Shown: piece after piece, positions 52,741 to 63,163 of the stretch | Position numbering within the stretch: the stretch's first letter is position 1 | Layout of the letters: every line of letters starts with the position of its first letter | DNA from: Zygnema cylindricum | Lineage: Eukaryota; Streptophyta; Zygnematophyceae; Zygnematales; Zygnemataceae | DNA: 64,000 nt | Reading direction: 5' to 3' | Assembly (NCBI GenBank): GCA_037447655.1 | Contig: JBBHKE010001196.1 | Span: 1 to 64,000 of the forward strand | The notes under the pieces: generated by a model | What the model was told of the DNA's origin: nothing | The model's database searches: none | Seen by the model: only the letters and a program-made list of their open reading frames with translations | Made by a program: the position numbers and the translations under genes

Positions 52741-55700
52741 GTGTGGGTGTCTAGTAGGGTGTTACAGGAAGGAGATAGAGCAAAGGGGTTGGGGGGGGAC
52801 GAGTTTGATCCGTCCCAGTGGACGAGGCCACCGGAGAGTTTTGCAGCTGTGGAACCGGGGAAGATGGATTGGATTATTGGGGAACAGTTAGAAGAGAGCC
52901 AAAAGTCTAAAATTGTGGACCTATTGGGAAGGAATCGGGATGTGTTTTCATGGGCTGATACAGATGTTGGAATTTACAAGGGCACACCATTTAGGATTGA
53001 CTTGGTGGACGAATCAGCGACGGTTTGGCAAAAACAATATCCTTTGAGCCACTCGGAGAGAGAATTTGTGAAAGAGAAAGTCCAAAGTTTGGTTGATTCA
53101 GGATTAGTACAGGAGAGCACTGGTCTTCATGGATTTGCTTCACCAACGGTACTTCCTCCGAAGAAAGATTCTGCCGGGAAGACTGTAGATTTCCGAATGT
53201 GTGGAGATTATCGAATGTTGAATGCAGCCACTATATCGGATAAGTATCCTATGCCCACCCCTGAAGAAATATTTGATGCCTTGGTTGGAGCAACTATATA
53301 TTCAACCTTGGATTTGAAGCAGGGATTTCACCAAGTGCCAATGGAACCTAAGCATCGAGAGAGGACCGCATTTTGGGCAGGTAACAGGTTATACGAGTGG
53401 CTTTATATGCCTTTTGGATTGAAAAATGCACCCGCCAAGTTCCAACGAGTAATGGATGAAGCTTTACGAGGGATTGAATGTGCTCGGTGTTATATTGATG
53501 ACGTGATCATTTTTTCTAACAATTTTGAGGATCACCTCCTTCACTTACAAATGGTGTTTGATGCTCTGAGAGCGGCAGGCTTAAAGTGTCATCCAGGTAA
53601 AGGGATATTCGGGGTGGACAAGATTTTGTATTTGGGACATGAGGTCACCCCTGGAACAGTAGGTCCACATATGGTCAAGGTCGCCGCTTTGGATGCATTG
53701 CCAGCTCCTGCAGATGTTTCTTCACTTCGCACATTTTTGGGGCTAGCTAACTATTATAGACGATTTGTTCCAGAGTTCAGCAGCCGAGCTCAGGCCCTCA
53801 ATTTACTCTTAAGAAAAGATCAAGAGTGGCAATGGAAGGAAGAGCAAGAAGAGGCATTCCAATTTTTGAAGAATGCGCTTAAAGAAAGTCCGATTCTTCG
53901 TATGCCGGACCATTCTCGACCATTTATTCTTTACACCGATTGGAGTAGATTTGGATTAGGGGCCGTATTAGCTCAGCTTGATGATTTGGGAGCCGAATAC
54001 GTAGTAGCCTATGCGAGTCGGAGCAACAATAAGGCGGAGGCCTCATACAGTAGCTATCATGGGGAGCTTCTTGCAGCCGTTTGGGCCATCCAACACTTCC
54101 GACCGTACCTTTATGGCATTCGTTTCACCCTCATTACCGATCACCAACCTTTGAAATGGATAATGGAGAATAGCAAACTTACAGGAAAACTCGCTCGATG
54201 GGCTTTGATATTGCAAGAATATGATTTTGAGATAATTCACCGAGCGGGTGAGACCCATGGTAATGCAGATGGTCTTAGCAGAAACCCTGATCCATCCTCT
54301 GTGGATGCAACTGGAGCAAGGTATGATGAGGATCCGATTTTAGGGGTTGGAATTGTCATGGCAGCTACAGCATTTTCTTTGCTACCTAGAAAAGAGGGGG
54401 AACTTTTTGCATTAGGGGCGGAGGTGGAAGGGCACGCTCCATTGTCAGCTGGTAGGGTTGACGTTTTTGATGATTTAGACACCTTGAAATCCATTCAGCA
54501 GGGGTCAATTTTACCACATTTGGAGGGGAGCCAGAAAGCTAGAGTTTTGCAAAGGATGTCTGCTTATAGTTGGGATAGAGGGGTCCTCTTAAGGGTTTGG
54601 CCCGATGGCGTCAGGAAGGTAGTTCCACCACCCGGTGATCGAGAAACCTTGGTCACTAACCTCCATGAGCAATGTGGTCATTTTGGTCAGAAGCGTACCG
54701 CTTCTTTGGTTGCAGCATCTTATTGGTGGCATGGTATTCGAGCACAAGTGAATCGAGTTGTTCAAGCATGCCTAACATGCGATCGAGTGAAAGCGGCCTT
54801 TGACAAGAAAGGTGGTGCCGAATTACATTCTCTTCCCATCCGGGGAATGTTTTACCGTTGGTCATTAGACTTGCTAGGGCCTCTTCCGACTAGTCGACGA
54901 GGAAACCGCTTCGTGCTTGTGATGATAGAGCATTTTTCTAAGTGGATTGAGCTCGTGGTGTTACCTCGGAAAGAGTCTAAGTCCGTGGCCGATGCCTTTT
55001 TACAGAGAGTTCTTGCTCAGTTTGGGGCCCCAGCGGAGGTTTTGACCGATCAGGGTTCCGAATTTGCTGGCGATTTTTCGACTTTGATGGAGCAATGTTT
55101 GATTGATCACCGACTTACTAGTAGAGATCATCCTCAAGCTGATGGGTTAGCCGAACGTTGTGTCCAAACAGTCAAGAGAGCACTTCGAAAATATGCCCTC
55201 GAGGAGGATGTGGGGGATTGGGATCGGAGAGTGCCTTGGATTGCTATGGGCTACAGGTTTAGTAGACAGGCTTCTCTTCACAGTCACAGTCCTTATTTTA
55301 TGTTGTTTGGTAGGCATCCAATTCTTCCAGGATCTGCCTCGGCCCAAGCCACTGTCTTACCCGAGATGGATAGTAAAGGAACAGTGGAGAGGCTAATTAC
55401 TTCTCGAGCACAGGTTTTTCATCGGGAGATTCCGATAGCCATGGGCAATTTGCAAGCGGCCCAACACAGAGATCAGCTTTGGTATTCCCACCGTAGGAGT
55501 GGCTCTTATGTTCCTCGACAACGACGTTTTCAGCCCGGGGATTTTGTTTATCGGATGCGGCAGAAAAAGGATACTTTGGATATTTCTGCAGGCCGGATTA
55601 TTTTGAAGGTGGTTGAGGTTTCCCCTAAAGGAGTGCTAACTTTGGAAGGGGCTGACGGCAAGAGAGTTAAAGATAATCAAATTAATGTGGCTCCTTGCCA

Positions 55701-55926
55701 CCTTCGAGGGCTCGAGGACGAGCCAACATTACATTTCACTTATTTCCCCTCTCCTCCCATTTGTTCTAATTCTCCCTTGTGTGCCCCTGGTTACGAAACT
55801 ACAGACATTTTATTATGTGAGGCATGCAATCGAGCTTGGCATTCTTCTTGCTTGCCTACGGATTGGGCAGGTCGGGACCAACTTGGCCGACCTTGGTTTT
55901 GTGGGGAGTGTGAAATGGGGGTTTGA
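52741..55926 (+). CDS. Gypsy Pol of M: RT, RNase H, integrase and PHD finger
   Basis: The open frame has 1061 codons; it is open upstream to about 52696, so the true start is fusion with the methyltransferase part by frameshift. RT: DFRMCGDYRMLN, STLDLKQGFHQV, and YIDD at 251-254. RNase H: Asp400, Glu442, Asp467 (LITDHQPLKW). Integrase zinc site: His642, His647, Cys677, Cys680. Catalytic core: Asp710 (SLDLLGP), Asp770 (LTDQGSEF) and Glu805. After the C-terminal barrel-like segment comes a PHD-type finger with Cys1008, Cys1014, Cys1026, Cys1029, His1034, Cys1037, Trp1052, Cys1054 and Cys1057. In chromoviruses this position holds a chromodomain; here the PHD finger may steer integration to a histone mark. 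Confidence 0.93.
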   Translation: MWVSSRVLQEGDRAKGLGGDEFDPSQWTRPPESFAAVEPGKMDWIIGEQLEESQKSKIVDLLGRNRDVFSWADTDVGIYKGTPFRIDLVDESATVWQKQYPLSHSEREFVKEKVQSLVDSGLVQESTGLHGFASPTVLPPKKDSAGKTVDFRMCGDYRMLNAATISDKYPMPTPEEIFDALVGATIYSTLDLKQGFHQVPMEPKHRERTAFWAGNRLYEWLYMPFGLKNAPAKFQRVMDEALRGIECARCYIDDVIIFSNNFEDHLLHLQMVFDALRAAGLKCHPGKGIFGVDKILYLGHEVTPGTVGPHMVKVAALDALPAPADVSSLRTFLGLANYYRRFVPEFSSRAQALNLLLRKDQEWQWKEEQEEAFQFLKNALKESPILRMPDHSRPFILYTDWSRFGLGAVLAQLDDLGAEYVVAYASRSNNKAEASYSSYHGELLAAVWAIQHFRPYLYGIRFTLITDHQPLKWIMENSKLTGKLARWALILQEYDFEIIHRAGETHGNADGLSRNPDPSSVDATGARYDEDPILGVGIVMAATAFSLLPRKEGELFALGAEVEGHAPLSAGRVDVFDDLDTLKSIQQGSILPHLEGSQKARVLQRMSAYSWDRGVLLRVWPDGVRKVVPPPGDRETLVTNLHEQCGHFGQKRTASLVAASYWWHGIRAQVNRVVQACLTCDRVKAAFDKKGGAELHSLPIRGMFYRWSLDLLGPLPTSRRGNRFVLVMIEHFSKWIELVVLPRKESKSVADAFLQRVLAQFGAPAEVLTDQGSEFAGDFSTLMEQCLIDHRLTSRDHPQADGLAERCVQTVKRALRKYALEEDVGDWDRRVPWIAMGYRFSRQASLHSHSPYFMLFGRHPILPGSASAQATVLPEMDSKGTVERLITSRAQVFHREIPIAMGNLQAAQHRDQLWYSHRRSGSYVPRQRRFQPGDFVYRMRQKKDTLDISAGRIILKVVEVSPKGVLTLEGADGKRVKDNQINVAPCHLRGLEDEPTLHFTYFPSPPICSNSPLCAPGYETTDILLCEACNRAWHSSCLPTDWAGRDQLGRPWFCGECEMGV

Positions 55927-55961
55927 GCTTCGGTCTTTATGGCTTCTTAGGACAAGGACCT

Positions 55962-55976
55962 AAGAAGGGGGGGGAA
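55962..55976 (+). other. Polypurine tract of M
   Basis: AAGAAGGGGGGGGAA abuts TGATTCAAG at 55977. This fixes the 3' LTR start at segment X rather than at TGTCATG of segment Y. Confidence 0.85.
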
Positions 55977-57434
55977 TGATTCAAGAGTGAACTCGACGGT
56001 CCCAACATTGGGACGGGGTGGGTAACTTTTATGTCTTTTCATTGTTTTTATCATTTATATGTCCACACTAATGTTGTCAGGATGATCATTGTATTCCGAC
56101 GTATGGAATTCTACACGTGGAGTGTTATTTGTCGCCAAATTTCTATATTATTATTCTTGCATGAAGCATCACAGCCATGGGCTCGACAGCTGTCATGCAC
56201 GATTACATTTTATTGCCTATGGAGGAATTTCGACCCTATTATGACTTCATTGGATGCGGTTTCGGACCAATTTTGGAGTTAGTTATTATTGGGCCGGCAG
56301 GGCACCAAAAGCTATTTTTGAGAGACGATTTTGACTCCACCGTTTATTGTTTTGATCTGGAATCAAACGTCCTATTACATTCTATGTAGCGTAGCTGATA
56401 GAACTTTACTTTACTTAATTTGGATAATTAGGCTACGAGATATGTTAGGTCAAAGTAGTCTTTTGGTACAGTTTTTGAAAACTTTGATGTACAGTAACTT
56501 TGCAACGGATCATTCAAATACGCTGTATTTTATATTGGTAGATAGAACATTTTAATACCTTTGCAATAAGATTTGGTTTGTATTAATCCAATAGATATTT
56601 GGAGAGATATGGCAGTTTCTGTAAACTGCATAATATAGGTTAATTACTGACTTTTCGAAGTAATGATTGCTTTGGTCGGTTGGAAATTGGTACAGGCTGT
56701 CCAACCGACGGTTCATAAGTCAAAGGTTCTGACGTTTTCGGGAATTAAACATAGAATAAGTCCCGTAGTGTCAGTTTTTGATGCTAAGTATTAGTTCTAA
56801 GTGTTTTAGGTTGTTGGAACTCAATATTGCATTGGAAATGAAGGCTCAGAACTGTCTCTCAGTTCTGTCGCCTTCCAAAACCTGAACTCACCAGAAAAGA
56901 GCTATTTTGCCAGCCTCCCTTTTGCCATCTTTGGATCATGTTGGAGTTGCCTTCCAGTTAGTCAATTTGTGTCTTGTTTGGCAACCAGGATACTTGGGGC
57001 TTTTTGATTGCAATAGTCCTTGGGATTCTAAAGGAGGGAGTTGGACGGATCCCTGATTGGGAGGGATCCGTGGGGTTTCTGGATCTTTGGAGTCTGATCA
57101 CGGGAGTTTTTCCGTGGCCTCAGTTTTCTCCTCTGGGTGGGTCAAAACCCTTATTAAGTTAGCATTTGGGGACGCTTGAATGTTACTTATTTTGTGCTTA
57201 ATTATTTGGAATATGTTTATGTATTGTGGTGAATGGCTGCTGTTTGAGTAGGGTAGGAGGCAATATTGTTAAGTCTGCAGAGATCACTGTCATAAATGTT
57301 ATGGCAGTCTAAATTATTTCCATTTTGATTTGATTTGTTAATTCCTAGGATTAGGGTTATGGTTGACTTTCTTTTGTTTAAAGTTGTTAGCATAGCCCAC
57401 CGAGCTTGATGATATTAAAGCTCGCGGTTAGACA
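55977..57434 (+). repeat. Full 3' LTR of M (X + GC + Y)
   Basis: The LTR runs from TGATTCAAG to GGTTAGACA, 1458 bp. The joint between X and Y (56185-56194) is the perfect 10-bp palindrome GACAGCTGTC. The element's ends at 44989 and 57649 correspond exactly to the two halves of this palindrome without the central GC. Confidence 0.9.
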
Positions 57435-57649
57435 GAATGATTCAAGAGTGAACCCGACGGTCCCAACATTGGGACGGGGTGGGTAACTTTTATGTCTTTT
57501 CATTGTTTTTATCATTTATATGTCCACACTAATGTTGTCAGGATGATCATTGTATTCCGACGTATGGAATTCTACACGTGGAGTGTTATTTGTCGCCAAA
57601 TTTCTATATTATTCTTCTTGCATGAAGCATCACAGCCATGGGCTCGACA
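57435..57649 (+). repeat. LTR-LTR junction bases GAA plus second X segment of M
   Basis: GAA (57435-57437) separates the 3' LTR end from a new LTR start TGATTCAAG. The internal region begins GAACTG and ends GGGGAA, so GAA can be the leftover bases of a two-LTR circle joint. X here is 212 bp, as at 55977-56188, with two differences, and ends CTCGACA. Confidence 0.85.
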
Positions 57650-57653
57650 AAGT

Positions 57654-58323
57654 TAAAAGCTCTCTTAGAGAGAGGTACCTAAATTTTACCAAGTCTTGCT
57701 CTACCTACTCTCAGCTACCTACTATTAAACCCTAGTCCTATATGAACATTGTATAGTAGAAGAAGGTACAGTGGCCGAAGTACTTATTGTACAAAATTTG
57801 TACGACATGGCATTGAAGGTGACGCTTGTCAAATCGAGAACCATAGTTCTTTACGCCACGTGGCATTGCGTGACGTTATCTCCAAAAAGGAGCCAATAGC
57901 TCATTCCGGGTGGCAGCCGCAATAACGGCCGTCCAATCAAATATATATTTACACAGTTCGGATTCGCCTCCGTGCATGAATTGTTTTATATGCACATCGT
58001 CGTCAATTAGGGTGAATTAGCCGTTGCGTCATTCTTTATGTATTTATCAATTTTCATAAATGTACCGTTTCTTTAACGACTAAATGGTTTAGGCGTCAAA
58101 CTATATAGGGTTCCCATGATATAGGATCAAATCCTGGTCAAAGCGACGTTTTGGTAAAACGCCATCTACTTAAGTCTGCTTGCTTCTAAATAAGGTCGCA
58201 CCCATAGCATGTCTTTGATCCTCTCTCTCTCGTTTTAGAGTCTAACTAAAATAGCGAAGTGAACTATTAATTACCTCTTCTTTAGACCTAGGAAATAATC
58301 AAAGAAAACCATTAATTTCTACA
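57654..58323 (-). repeat. 3' LTR of element N (family F), right part
   Basis: It resumes after M with TAAAAGCTCTCTTAGAGAGAGG and ends TTTCTACA. It carries CCACGTGG near 57847 and the tRNA-like module (TAAATGGTTTAGGCG at 58081, AGGATCAAATCCTGG at 58123) antisense to N. Confidence 0.85.
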
Positions 58324-58438
58324 CTCCCCTTATTTTCTAGTCACCTTTTAATTTGAGACCACACTTCTCCCTGCAGAAAATTAACTTAGGAGAGGGTACA
58401 AGTTTAGTCATCATATTTGCTACCATCTCAATATCTAG
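58324..58438 (-). pseudogene. RNase H end of Copia element N
   Basis: The minus strand encodes EMVANMMTKLVPSPKLIFCREKCG and KLKG before a stop, the usual Copia C-terminus (compare VADMMTKRVPSPKLIFC in A), and a polypurine tract lies at 58324-58340. Upstream sequence is displaced by element P and lies outside the window. Confidence 0.82.
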
Positions 58439-59268
58439 TGTTAGTCTTGAGGCAACAGGTGCCCCGGAAGAAAAAGAAGAAGCAGCGGCTGTTGCCATAA
58501 TAATCGATAACACAAAGTGGAAACTCTCACGAAATCCCACAAAATACCAACTTCACAATGAAGCCCCAAGCAAACCAAACACACCCTAAGTTTGCAAATA
58601 TGCTACAATTTAGATTACGCAACAAAGAAACCTTATACAGAATTTCAGATGGTTTTGCCCAAAGATCACAATGATCTTGTAATTCAAAGACACCCAAAAA
58701 ACTGCTTCGCAGTTTTGCATACAAGGAATTCCTAACTCCAAAACATTACAAGTCCTATATATACAAGTGAACCTGCAGCTGATCTTCACCATTGATCAAC
58801 CGGTACACTAAACCTTATCAAAAAAAATTGTTTAAACCCGCGGTCAATCGTACACAAATATTTACAACAAACCTAAAACTAACAGCCGCTAAAATAAAAT
58901 AGTACAAAGTCAAAGCTCGCTTGTGAAATGACTGCGTAGTCAATATTCCTCTTCCAAAAATAACGGTGAACTCCGTCCGCCGTCCGCGCATTCTTTCATC
59001 ACCAAATGTGAACCTCCACGTGTAAACCTGGTCCCCAAACGAATCTGAACTTTTCATCATCCGGAACACACAATCTTCACTTCTTCACAGACGAACATGT
59101 GTGTATGGAGTGTAGTGAACCCGCGTACTCCCTTCGTACTTACATACCACACTAAAAAACTTTCTACGACAAATCAGTCTGCACACAAAAACACACAAAA
59201 AAGACTAAGTTTGGAATCCTTTTCTCACACACGAGATATAGAGAGAACTAAAGGTTTCCAAAACAGCA
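58439..59268 (-). repeat. 3' LTR of element P
   Basis: The sequence starts TGTTAGTCTTGAGG and ends AAAACAGCA; both termini are TG...CA. On the minus strand the purine tract GGTTTAGGGGAG lies just before it. The LTR family is unrelated to the others and lacks their shared blocks. The left target site would be TCTAG (58434-58438); the right one is outside the window. Frames inside it are chance. Confidence 0.7.
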
Positions 59269-62133
59269 CTCCCCTAAACCTTTATACTCTCTTTGCCATT
59301 AAGTTCACATTCCTCTTTGAAAAACTTCAATTTAGGTGCCGGTAAAGCCTTAATCATCATATCGGCTACCACCATCTCATCTGGCAAATTACTGAGTTTG
59401 AAAATTTTGTTCATCACCTTCTCTCTCACATAATGCAATGTGTTTTCTTTTGAAGTGATGACCCGTGTTAGATGCAATCGCAATAGCAGCTTGGTTATCA
59501 CACCACACCATTTGAGGTCCGGATTGCATAAAATGAAGTTCTTGAAGGAGAGACTTTACCCACAGTAATTCCTTGACAGCTGAGCTTGCCGCCATATATT
59601 CAGCCTCCATTATAGATTAAGTTGTTACCTTTTGAAGCTTGCTACTCCTATAGCATGTTCCACTTCCAATCTTCAAAATGAATCCGGTGGTGAAACGACT
59701 GCTCGGCATGTCTTTGTAGCTATCATCGCTCAAAGTCTGAATTTTTACTTCGTCTCCACCAAGAGCAAGTTGAAGATTCTGTGTCCGTGCAAGGTATCGA
59801 AGAACCCTGTTTGGTGCCTCTCAATCCGTTTTCCTCAGATTTTGCAAACTCCTTCTCAAAGCACCAACTGTTGTCGCAATATCCGGCCTCGTGAAGTTCA
59901 TGAAGTAGATTAGGCTGCGGACAATCTACCGGTTTGGAATGGTGGCTATAAAATCTGCCTCCCTTAACTCCAAGGTATTGTCAAAAATTACTCCTCCATC
60001 GGGCTCCATGCTTTGAATTTTGTGCTTAAATTCCATGGGAGTGGCACTTCCCTTTGCCTCTGCCATGCCGATTTTTTCAAGCACATTCCCTATCGCTTCC
60101 TGCTGCGTTAGATAGATTAATCTCCTATCTTTATCCCTTTCTACTTGAATTCCAAGTATATACTTTTCCTCCCCTAAATCCTTCATCTCTAATCTTGAAT
60201 TCAAGGCTGCCTCTATTTTATTAATCTCATTCAGTGACTTACTAAGCAACAGCAAATCATCTACATATGCCGCAAAGTAGATAATTCCATCTTCCCTTTG
60301 TATAACATAGACTGAGTGATCTGAACTAATCCTTACGAAGCCAAGACTTGTTAGAAACTCATCTAGTTTCAAATAACACAGACGTGGAGCCTGCTTTAGA
60401 CCGTACAAGGATTTCAAAAGGTTATTGACCAGATTTTATTTTCCGGTCTCTGCATACGTTTGAGGCTGGTTAATATAAATCATTTCGTCTAAGTATCCAT
60501 AGTAGAAAGTGGTCTTAACATCCATTTGATGTAATTCCATATTCTGAATGGCCTCTAGAGGTAACAAAATTTTAACAGTTGGAAACTGGACAATAGGAGA
60601 GAAAGTCTCTTTATTGTCAATTCCCTCTTTTTTACTATAGCTTTTTGTAACAAGCCTAGCCTTATACCTTTCAATGGAATTATCCGGATTTAACTCAACT
60701 TTGAAGACCCCCTTATAGCAAATTGCCTTTCGGTCCGGGCGGAAGTTCCACAAGCTCCCAAGTGTGAGCCTCCATTATCGATCGCATTTCATCGTTCGCC
60801 GTGAAGATCCATTGATCTTTTTTCGGAGCTGAAAAAGCCTCCTGTATGGTAGCCAGTTCCATCTTGTTTGCAAAAAATTGAGCATGCTCCACCGGTTCAC
60901 CTCGTAGCCTGCTGGTTTTCCTTCTTCCCCCCAGAAAATCTAAGGCTGGAACTATCGGATTCGTATGTGGCCGCCGAGGAGTAAGAGGAGGAGGAGGAGG
61001 AGGATGAGTATCTTAGACAAATGGAGAAGCCGGAGTGTCCGGAGTAGGAATAAGAGATGTTCCACCACTGATAGATGAGAAATAGGTGGTGGAAGATGTA
61101 AAAAGAACACTTTCAAAAATTACATTTTTTTGGATTTTGTCATTTTTCTCTAAAACTGTCATGCCAAACAAATCAAACGATTGAATTTCTTCTTTAACGT
61201 GAACATTCCTAGCAACTTGAAGAGTATTTATATCCGTATTGTATACTTTATAGCCTACGGACTCATCATCATATTCCATAAAAATCGTGGGAACCGATTT
61301 CGGACTAAACTTAGAAATATGGAGATTATCCAAAATAAAACATTTGCTCTCAAAAACCCGAAAGTGACTAACATTAGACTTTCTTCCGGTCCACACTTCA
61401 TATGGTGTATTCTCTTTCACGGCTCTAATTTCTATTCTTTTTCTTATATACGAAGCACAAGAGAAAGCCTCACCCCAAAACTAGAAATCTATCCCTTGAT
61501 CTGATATCATAGATTTTGCACTTTCTGTTAAAGTTCGGTTAAGTCTTTTCGATACTCCATTTTGCTCCGGAGTATTAAGAACTGTAAATTGCCGAGATAT
61601 GCCGTTTTCTTTGAGATAGTCCGAAAATGCATGGGAAATATATTCACCTCCGTTGTCGGACAGAAGGGAGAGGATCGACTTCCCATGAAGCTTTTCCGGC
61701 CAAACCCGAAAGTGCTTGAAGTGAGTGAACACTTCACTCTTCTAGTTCATAAAGTAAACTCTGTTGTACCCGGAGAAATCATCGGTAAAAGTGACCAAAA
61801 ACCAGATGCCAGTGAGGGAAGGTACTTTTGACGGTCCCCACACATCCGAATGAATGATTGGCATTAAATCCGTAGCCCGGTTATCCGCGGCCTGAGGTAG
61901 GGTATCTTATGAAGCTTTCCCAAAGCATACCCATCACATACATGAGAGTCCTTTTGTTCTTAATTATCACTATCTATTATATTTTGTTTTACCATTTTAT
62001 CAAGTCTCTCATGATGAAAATGACCAATCCTCTTATGCCACAAAACATTATCCGGAAGGACTGTAGAGTATGCAAAGTCAATTTCATTAGCCAAGTCCAT
62101 CTGGTACAACGAGTTTGGGCCTCTAGTTCTTAC
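59269..62133 (-). pseudogene. 3' part of Gag-Pol of Copia element P
   Basis: Minus-strand order: GAG-pre-integrase (LWHKRIGHFHHERLDKMV near 62045), integrase pieces at 61737-61481 (LSDNGGEYISHAF, EQNGVSKRLNRTL), the integrase end at 61420-61013, the RT start at 60753-60436 (HQMDVKTTFYYGYLDEMIYI), RT at 60417-59926 with AYVDDLLLLSK, and RNase H at 59610-59389 (MEAEYMAASSAVKELLWVKS, WCDNQAAIAIAS). The YVDD motif and Asp of the LSDNGGEY motif remain, but stops and frameshifts separate the blocks. A GGA microsatellite is at about 60975-61005. The gag half is missing because element Q cuts P at 62133. Confidence 0.85.
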
Positions 62134-63163
62134 GGTAGAAATAAAAGGTTATTTTAGTATTTTCTAGGTTTTGCAAAATGTAGAAAAGAAGCCGAGGCAG
62201 TCTACCTCTAACTTCTCTCTTCAGCTCCCACACTTGTCGTAGTCACTGAAGGTTGAAGAGGGAGCTAGAGCCATGGCTGCTTATGCTGATTAGAGATAGA
62301 GTTACATGTTGTAGATTTTGGTAGATTTACCAAAATGTAAATTGACGGACCTAGGGTTTGAACCTGGTACCTACCATTTGTTAACTTAGCCTGTAGCCTT
62401 AGCCATTTAGTCTGCCATCATGCTTGAAGATATATAGTTTGATAGGTATTTAAATGTTAACACGTAGTCTTTTTCATTTAACGGATCTTTAAACATAGAC
62501 ACTGTTTGTAAAGTACGGCGTACGAAACATCCGAAACGAATACTGCGCATTTTGTTTAGAAAGCGAAACAAATACTGCGGAAGTATTTATGACGGTCACG
62601 ATTCTAATCCGGCTTAATCCGACGGCCACGAAGCATGCCGAGATCGTGGAATAGGTTTTCGGCGGTTTGCGGTTGACGTCACGTCAATTGCCACGTGGCA
62701 AAATCACATTGGATTGCGACATCTCCTGGGATTCTTAGAACGAATCCAAAAATGGCATGTGTCGACTTGTTGGCCATGTCGTACAATATCCGTACATAAA
62801 GTACATCGACACTTGTACCTTATGTACGATACACTATTATGATTGGTGCCGTACTTCAGTAGATAGAGTTTAGAGAGAGATAGGACTTAGAAAAATTTGA
62901 TAGATTGGACCCTCTCTCCCAGAGAGCTTCTGTACAAAAGGTCAACTTTGACCCTTCATAACTTACTGCTCAGGGGAGCAAATTCAGATATTCTTTTTGC
63001 TATAGACTCAAGGGAGTCTTACCTTTACAAGGGTGAAGGTTGTCAGACTTTTTTTCTGCCAGGGTGGCAGTTATTCTTGCTGAAACACAAAGGGGTCAGG
63101 GTTATCGTAGAGGCTTCGTGTGAGCTGCCTACTCTAAGGACCTATGGAGGTCTCAGAGTTAGA
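62134..63163 (+). repeat. 5' LTR of element Q (family of A)
   Basis: The 1030-bp LTR starts GGTAGAAATAAAAGG (TG mutated to GG) and ends GAGTTAGA (CA mutated to GA). It is closely similar to the A LTRs and keeps the intact G-box near 62693 and the GTAC cluster near 62780-62826. The left target site would be CTTAC (62129-62133). Confidence 0.9.

Larger units (their letters stand above)
44989..57649 (+). mobile_element. Element M: Ty3/gypsy retrotransposon carrying a DNA methyltransferase, circularly permuted
   Basis: The layout is partial LTR Y (44989-46232), internal region (46233-55976), full 3' LTR (55977-57434, made of X 55977-56188, GC, Y 56191-57434), three bases GAA, then X again (57438-57649). 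X plus Y make one 1458-bp LTR, so the element starts and ends inside its LTR. The flanks share AAGT (44985-44988, 57650-57653). I counted about seven mismatches between the Y copies and two between the X copies, so insertion is recent. The pol order (RT, RNase H, integrase) is that of Ty3/gypsy. Confidence 0.9.

Noticed and set aside
55977-57649. LTR of M defined as Y+X (TGTCATG to CTCGACA) with a 5' LTR deletion
   Set aside because: The polypurine tract abuts TGATTCAAG and the 5' copy ends TTAGACA next to the putative primer site, so X+Y is the LTR. The alternative would need an extra X copy and a deletion.
60975-61005. GGA repeat as a functional regulatory microsatellite
   Set aside because: It lies in the dead linker between integrase and RT of P and is a plain trinucleotide repeat.
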